From contig OX327690.1 of the NCBI GenBank assembly GCA_946807835.1, positions 12,248,501-12,312,500 on the forward strand: a DNA stretch of 64,000 nt. Reading direction: 5' to 3'. This document shows positions 58,380 through 64,000 of this stretch, piece after piece. Numbering within the stretch: position 1 is the stretch's first letter; each line of letters opens with the position of its first letter. The notes under the pieces were generated by a model. That model did no database searches. It saw only the letters and a list, made by a program, of their open reading frames with translations, and had not been told where the DNA came from. Made by a program: the position numbers and the translations under genes. Source of the DNA: Ailanthus altissimus (Eukaryota > Streptophyta > Magnoliopsida > Sapindales > Simaroubaceae).

Positions 58380-59660
58380 TCGTGAAAGATGTAGTAAAGA
58401 AAGAGATCATCAAATAATTGGATGTTGGGATTATCTACCTTATTTTAGACAGCTCTTAGGTAAGTCCAATGCAATGTGTACCAAAGAAGGGTGGAATCAC
58501 TGTTGCAGCAAATGAAAACAATGATTTAATCCATATAAAAACTATTACTAGATGGAAAATATGCATGGACTACCGAAAGTTGAACAAAGCTACCCGCAAA
58601 GACCATTTTTCTTTATCTTTCATTGATTAAATGTTAGATAAATTGATCAAACATGAGTATTAATGTTTATTGGATAGATACTTTGGATATAATTAGATCA
58701 TAATTGCCCTAGAGGATTAAAAAAAGACGACGTTCACATGCCCCTACAATACATTTGCCTTCCAAATGATGCCATTTGGTTTATGCAATGCTCCAACAAC
58801 TTTTCAGCTATGTATAATAGTCATTTTCTCAAACATTATAGAACAATTCATGGAGGAATTTATGGATAACTTTTCTATTTTGGTGACTCTTTTGATCTTT
58901 GTCTTGATAATTTAGCATTTATACTGAAGAGATGTGAAGAAACTAACTTTGTGCTGAATTGAGAGAAGTGTCATTTTACAGTCAAATAAGGTATAGTCTT
59001 ATGCGATAAAATTTCCTCTCAAGGTATATATGGGTGGATAAGGCAAAAACTTAAACTATTGAAAGATTGCCTCCCTTTATAAATATAAAATGAGTGATAA
59101 GTTTTCTTTACCATGCAGGTTTTTTATAGCAGATTTATAAACGATGTCTCCAAGATCTCCAAGCCCTTATGCAACTTACTATAGAAAAAGGTGCAGTTCC
59201 ACTTCGATAAAGTATGCCTTGAAGCCTTCAAAAGAAGCTCACTTCTGCATCAATCATCATAGCACTAGATTAGAATTTACCATTTGAGGTAATGTATGAT
59301 GCAAGTGGTATAGCAGTGGGAGTTTTGCTAGTACAAAGATGAGAGAACCTTTTTCACATCATCTACTACGCCAGCAAAACTCTCAATAATTCACTGTTTA
59401 ACTATACTGCCATAGAAAATGAACTTCTGGCAGTATTTTTTCCTTTGACAAGTTCTGAGCTTACCTCATTGAAGTCAAAGTAACAGTCTTCACAAATCAT
59501 TCAACTATCAAGTACCTCCTAGCCAAGAAGGATGCAAAACCAAGGCTCATTCGATAGATATTATTGCTTCAAGAATTTGATCTTGAGATTAAGGATAGAA
59601 AATGAGTTAAAAATTAAGTAGTTTATCATCTTTCACGATTGGAAGCGCCACATTAACACT
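58380..59660 (+). pseudogene. Athila reverse transcriptase and RNase H remnant
   Basis: RT: SPMQCVPKKGGITVAANEN-type text at 58455-58530, MDYRKLNKATRKDHFSL (58566), FTCPYNTFAFQMMPFGLCNA (58736-58796) and FMEEFMDNFSILV (about 58850-58887). The palm motif reads MDN where relatives read MDD. RNase H follows: YDASGIAVGVLL-like text at 59290, YYASKTLNNSLFNYTAIENE (about 59365-59420), and LRWILLLQEFDLEIKD-like text at 59560. Frame changes and stops are frequent. Confidence 0.85.
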
Positions 59661-61085
59661 AAGAGAAGATTCTAATCAATGAAATGTTTCTAGATGAACA
59701 AATCCTTACAATACAACATCATGAGATTCTTTGGTATGCGGATATTGCCAATTATTTAGTTTGTCGACTTACTTCTCATTATTTGACATTTTAGCAAAAG
59801 AAGAAGTTCCTTCACAACGTAAAATTTTATTTTTTCAGATGAGCCATTCCTTTTTTGATTGTATACAAACCAAATCATTAGAAGATGTGTCTCTTAAGAG
59901 AAGATTCATGACATCCTACACCAATGCTATATCTAGTTATGGTGGCTATTTTATAGGCGACAAAACAGTAGTAAAGGTGCTTCAATCTAGCTTTTATTGG
60001 CCTATATTATTTATAGATGCATATTGTTTTGTTGCAGGTTATGATGGATGTCAACGGATGGGGAACATATACAAAAGACAAGAAATACCCTAGCAAAATA
60101 TTCTAGAAGTGAAAATCTTTGACATTTGGGATAGAGACTTCATAGGACCTTTCCTACCATCTCACAACAATAAGTATATCCTTGTAATAGTAGATTACAT
60201 TTTAAAATAGGTGAAAGTAGTAGCATTACCCATAAATAATGTTAGAGCAGTGATCAAGTTCTTTCAAAAGAATATATTGATAAGATATAAAACCTCAAAA
60301 ATGATCATTAGTGATGAGGGCTTGTTTTCTACAACAAATATTTCTCAGTCCTCTTGCAATAATATAGTGGAAGCATAAGATCATCATTGCATATCATCCC
60401 TAAACAAGCAGACAAGTGAATGTCTCTAATAGAAAAATAAAATGAATCTTAGAGAATACAGTTAAACCAAACCGAAAAGACCGGGCACTATACTTAGATG
60501 ATATATTATAGGAATATCACATTGCAACAAAACCCCCAATTGTATATCTCTATTCTGACTAATCTTTGGAAAAGCATGCTGCCTACACTTAGAATTGGAA
60601 CCCAAAGTATACTGGACTATTAAAGCCTCAAAATTCAATCTCCAAGTAGTTGGAGAGAAGCACCTATTACAGCTTAATGCTATATACGAGTTCTGTCTTC
60701 AAGCATATGAAAATATAAACCTATACAAGGAGAGATCTAAAAGATGGCATGACAAGAAAATACTTTTGGAATCATTCGAACAAGGAAAATAAGTGTTACT
60801 TTACAGTTTTCGCTTGAAGTTATTTCTTGAAAAATGCAAGTTGATGGTTGGGGCCATTCTAAATCATCAAGATTTATCCATGTGGAGCTGTTGAAATCAA
60901 ATACCCAGCCACTCAAGCTTCCTTTAGAGTGAATGGTTAGTGTCTCAAATATTACCAAGGAGAAAACATCGAACAACAAAAAGTCTTCATCAATTTGATA
61001 GAACCAAAGTAACAGAGGGAGCACTATGTCAAGCTGACAATATTAAATCAAACCCTTCATGTAAGGCAATCCAAGTTTAGTATCT
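59661..61085 (+). pseudogene. Athila integrase remnant
   Basis: Zinc-finger part in the open frame 59731-60093: SYGGYFIGDKTVVKVLQSSF and YDGCQRMGNIYKRQEIP. Relatives read GGHFGxxRTxxKVLQSGFYW; the first His is Tyr here and a zinc-binding Cys position is altered. Core: [13 protein letters not shown] (60115-60155), [16 protein letters not shown] (60303-60320), then RQVNVSNRKIK (60410-60440), where family members read GQVEVSNREIK, so the catalytic Glu is Asn. C-terminus: FNLQVVGEKHLLQLNAIYEF and YKERSKRWHDKKI (60595-60792), then HGAVEIKYP-like text. Confidence 0.87.
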
Positions 61086-61186
61086 TTAATTTTCATTTTT
61101 ATTTTTATTATTCTTATCTTGATTTCAATATCTCTTTACTTGTTTAGGATTAGTTTTTTATATATAAAAAAAATTATGTTGAGTAA

Positions 61187-61262
61187 ATCTTAGCGCTATG
61201 GCGTTAGGGACAAAGCCCATAATATTGCAGTGCTAGAAATTTAGCACCGCAATGCTAGGAAC
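61187..61262 (+). repeat. Decayed GC-repeat remnant
   Basis: AGCGCTATGGCGTTAGGGAC, then GCAGTGCTAGAAA and GCACCGCAATGCTAGGA. The spacing and wording are those of the AGCGCTGCGGCGCT array after C-to-T/G-to-A decay. Confidence 0.5.
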
Positions 61263-61275
61263 CCAGTATTGTAAC

Positions 61276-62905
61276 TGTTAACGTATTTTAGGGTGCATGC
61301 ATGTGATTATGTAAATGTTGAAAAATTTCAAATGCATGTCCAACATACATTACCCAGTGGAATAAAATAATATAATCAACCAATACATACTATAACTGAA
61401 TCAAAAACAGTACTAGAATCGAATACATACTCTTGTAGACAATTAGATGAAGATTGTTGAGTTTTGAAGCTTGTTGAGCTCATAATGAAGTCTACCCTTG
61501 AACAATTCTAGACTCCAATGTTTTGTGGGATTAGAGTAGCTAGAATGGTAGTCTTTGACAAGTATTTTGTGTAGGAATCAACAAACAACTCAACTCTTGA
61601 ATTAGTTGAAGCATCAAATGCTTAAAATGGTAATTAGGGACCAAAATGCAACTTTCTCAAAGTTTCCATTTTCTATAAAATACAATCCATGAATTTTTCA
61701 TTCAAAAATGAATTCACACACAAAATAAACTCTTTAATTTGTTTTTAAATAGCATAAGGCATTTAATTGGTCACATGTCACACACATAGCCATGTGATGC
61801 CATGTAGGCTTCTGCATGAGTGACAAATGTCACTCATCCATGCAAGCACTTTTGTATGATGTTATTTGTCACGCAAATAGTTATGCATAGATGCTATGTG
61901 TGCATTTGCATTTTTTCATGCAATAAAGATCTATTTGCAATATTTATAAACTATGGTTCCAACTTTACAAATAGGTTCTAAAATGTATCCTGCTTTTTGA
62001 AACCTTCCCAGATCGATCCGTCTTGCCACCTTCATGCTTAATGAGTACACTTTATACTGTGAGACTCTTTAGGTTCAACTCTGTTTGTCTTACAGAATAC
62101 TTTCGCAAGTCCGTGAATAATGCTCTACACACACATTACATATATTACAAAACGAAGCGTTGAACCATACAAGTTGAGATAAACCATGTTCGTATAATCC
62201 CTCCATCATCTATATCTTGGAGGAGTAGAGATATAGATTATGACCGTCAAATTTTTATATGCTCGTCCTGAACTTATCTTTAAATACATATTTTTGTAAA
62301 CAATATTCGTAAACTCCTTGTGATAATGTTTAACCCTAATGGAAAACTCTTTTTCATGGGTTAACACTTATGGCCATAAGACTTTCTGAAATACGTTCTT
62401 AGAGCATCGGATATACAACTCACCGATATGAGCTGATAGATCTTATATCTACATACACTAGACTCTATGAGTATCGGACCATACCCAGCGACGCCCAATG
62501 GTCAGACCATGAAAGATCTCTGACATGCATGGAACCAAAGTATAGTGGATCACTTATTAACCCACCATGGCGCTCAGGTCAAAGGATCATGAATATTACT
62601 TAACTCGAGTAGCCCCTCTATTGACGATTTCATGGGATGTCTATTGGAGATCTTCATGAGTATGTTTAGTATCCAGTCCTTACTGAATACCTACATGCCT
62701 ATACAGACTTCTACTAAGCCCATGGTTTGTTAAGACTAACCATCTAGACAATCCAGGTATAGATATACACTAATCTAAAAGGAATACCAATCGACCCGTG
62801 TCGGTAACCATAGATAAGGAATAATATTTTTGAGAACATATTGCACAATGACATTTTCTAACACCATTTACAAACTCTTTACAACTACGTCATTACTATA
62901 CCTAA
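61276..62905 (-). mobile_element. Copia-type LTR, copy F, in the Athila element
   Basis: The left end TGTTAACGTATTTTAGGG at 61276 gives the CA terminus on the minus strand. It follows copy A in the same orientation through TTGAACAATTCTAGACTCC, CATACAAGTTGAGATAAACC, GGTCAGACCATGAAAGATCT and ACCATCTAGACAATCCAGG-type blocks. Similarity stops near 62905, about 360 bases short of where the LTR start would be. It lies between Athila integrase and an Athila-type LTR end. Confidence 0.8.
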
Positions 62906-63587
62906 TATGTAGTTGTACATTGTTATTTCTTTTATTTTATGAATTGAATAATGGAGATTATTCATTCTATCTTATGTTTAATACTTTCATTATATCTAAC
63001 CACTATATTGATTGTTTGACAAACCATAATAAACTCGAAAGAGAAATCGAAGTGTTTAACCTAAGACAGTTTGATATATGATCATAGGGTAACAACTATA
63101 AGTTTCATCTTGATTAAAAATATACCTATATGGCATGTATGGCATTGATATACTTATTCTTAATGAGTTTATTCTATTCTAATTACCATAGATATATAAT
63201 TAATTATTAGAGTAAGATATAGTCACTCAACCATTGACAAAGGCTTGTGATAATATTAAAGATCTAACCAATAATTCATTTTAGAGGGATTAGGTAGGAG
63301 AATAATAAGTTCAATGAAATATTAAGGGATACGTTGAAACCCTAGGTTCTTTTTATCTGGTGAATTTGAATTCTTGTTTGCTGTTTGCTTAAGTTTAGGT
63401 TAATTTTTATACAATTAGATAAATTAAAACATTCATCCTTAGATTTGTCTAAATAAAAATTAAGTATGATTAATAATAATAATTAGGTTTAGAAATCTCT
63501 ATGGGAACGATATCTAATTTTGATCACTATATTAATTTGTACGATGCGTACACTTGCATATATTTGTGCTATATTTGCATCGCATCA
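62906..63587 (+). mobile_element. Athila-type LTR, 3' part
   Basis: Parallels the end of the LTRs at 33842 and 56655: CATGTATGGCATTGATA, TAATGAGTTTATTC, GGTAGGAGAATAATAAG, CCCTAGGTTCTTTTTATCT, GTACGATGCGTACACTTGCA, then the terminus TTTGCATCGCATCA at 63587. It is a diverged subfamily relative to the LTR at 55441, so it is not clearly that element's own 3' LTR. The ORF at 62830-63081 is a shadow. Confidence 0.75.
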
Positions 63588-63857
63588 CTTGTCCATCTAG
63601 GTTAACATGGAACAATCAACACATTTGCTTCTATCTAAATCCAGTAATTGATAATAAATATGTTATCTAATTGATGTAATGATGGGGATCTATTATGCCT
63701 TTATAAGTTAAGAGATGTGATAACTTGAATCCCTTTAACAATTCCATGTCTCTAAGTTCATTGATGATAGGATATTTTCTCCCCCACTCAATTGCTTTTG
63801 GCATGGGAATCTTTTGATTTTTTTTTTTCCATTCTTGAGGAGTTAGTGCAGATTTTT
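63588..63857 (-). pseudogene. Tat gag fragment (fourth Tat copy)
   Basis: Matches 16030-16290 in the same orientation: AACATGGAACAATCAACACA, TTGATAATAAATATGTTATC and GATCTATTATGCCTTTATAA. The fragment is bounded on both sides by Athila-type LTR sequence. Confidence 0.85.
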
Positions 63858-64000
63858 TATAGAGGAAAAATAGTCATTTGATTTATTCTCCTTTTACTTA
63901 AATATTTGATATTTTATTGAGAATAAATGACTATCCATAAGTATTATTGTTTATTTGTAGGTACTGAGGCTAAAAAGAGCAAATATCAAGCAATTGGGAG
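63858..64000 (+). mobile_element. Athila-type LTR start, runs off the window
   Basis: Resembles the solo LTR from 22957: AGAGGAAAAATAG (for AAGGGAAAATTTG), TTGATATTTTATTGAGAATA, ATGACTATCCATAAGTATTA, TTGTTTATTTGTAGGTACTGA. The exact first base is uncertain. The rest lies beyond 64000. Confidence 0.7.

Overview
This window is nuclear DNA from a flowering plant, most likely a eudicot. It is AT-rich, almost devoid of long open reading frames and built from nested transposable elements. Only plant-type lineages are visible: Ty1/Copia, Ty3/Gypsy of the Athila and Tat types (the latter with a second RNase H), plant L1-type LINE, hAT, PIF/Harbinger, Mutator-like and CACTA-like elements. The only recognisable cellular gene is a three-exon remnant of a plant RanBPM-like (SPRY/LisH/CTLH-CRA) gene. 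I see no intact cellular gene, tRNA, rRNA or CRISPR array. The species cannot be named from the sequence.

Layout. 1-2354: Copia-type LTR (minus) cut by the window edge. 2735-5400: decayed Copia pol (minus). 5.4-8.3 kb: mostly unassigned, with two unrecognised short ORFs. 8277-10425: RanBPM-like exons (plus). 10674-12393: a PIF/Harbinger-like element containing a hAT-like element (10758-11794). 12550-19574: decayed Tat-type Gypsy (minus), split by a solo Copia LTR (16354-18825), with its LTR-like region out to about 20756. 20766-21479: Mutator-like MITE. 22276-22930: three 220-bp tandem repeats. 22957-33842: solo Athila-type LTR split by a 9391-bp Copia element (23926-33316) whose 2191-bp LTRs look identical. 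34.0-40.3 kb: Copia LTR fragments, a 567-bp tandem duplication carrying a MITE, and a chromovirus-like LTR. 40.3-44.6 kb: AT-rich, with a foldback element. 44657-48030: decayed LINE (plus). 48087-48898: Copia and Tat fragments. 48902-55440: Tat-type remnant whose pol is on the minus strand, next to an opposite-strand plant mobile domain (PMD) gene with its own TATA box and leader intron. 55441-61270: decayed Athila element (plus). 61276-62905: another Copia LTR. 62906-64000: Athila LTR ends flanking a Tat gag fragment.

The parts work together only as a stratified record of insertions. The order can be read from target-site duplications: Athila LTR first (TTGTG), then Copia into it (GATGC, with a related empty site at about 56131); Tat first, then solo Copia LTR (GTATT); PIF/Harbinger-like first (TTA), then hAT-like (8 bp). 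The most notable signals are the very young but coding-dead Copia element, a GC-rich AGCGC-type repeat shared by a Copia leader and Athila LTRs, and the PMD gene lying antisense to Tat pol.
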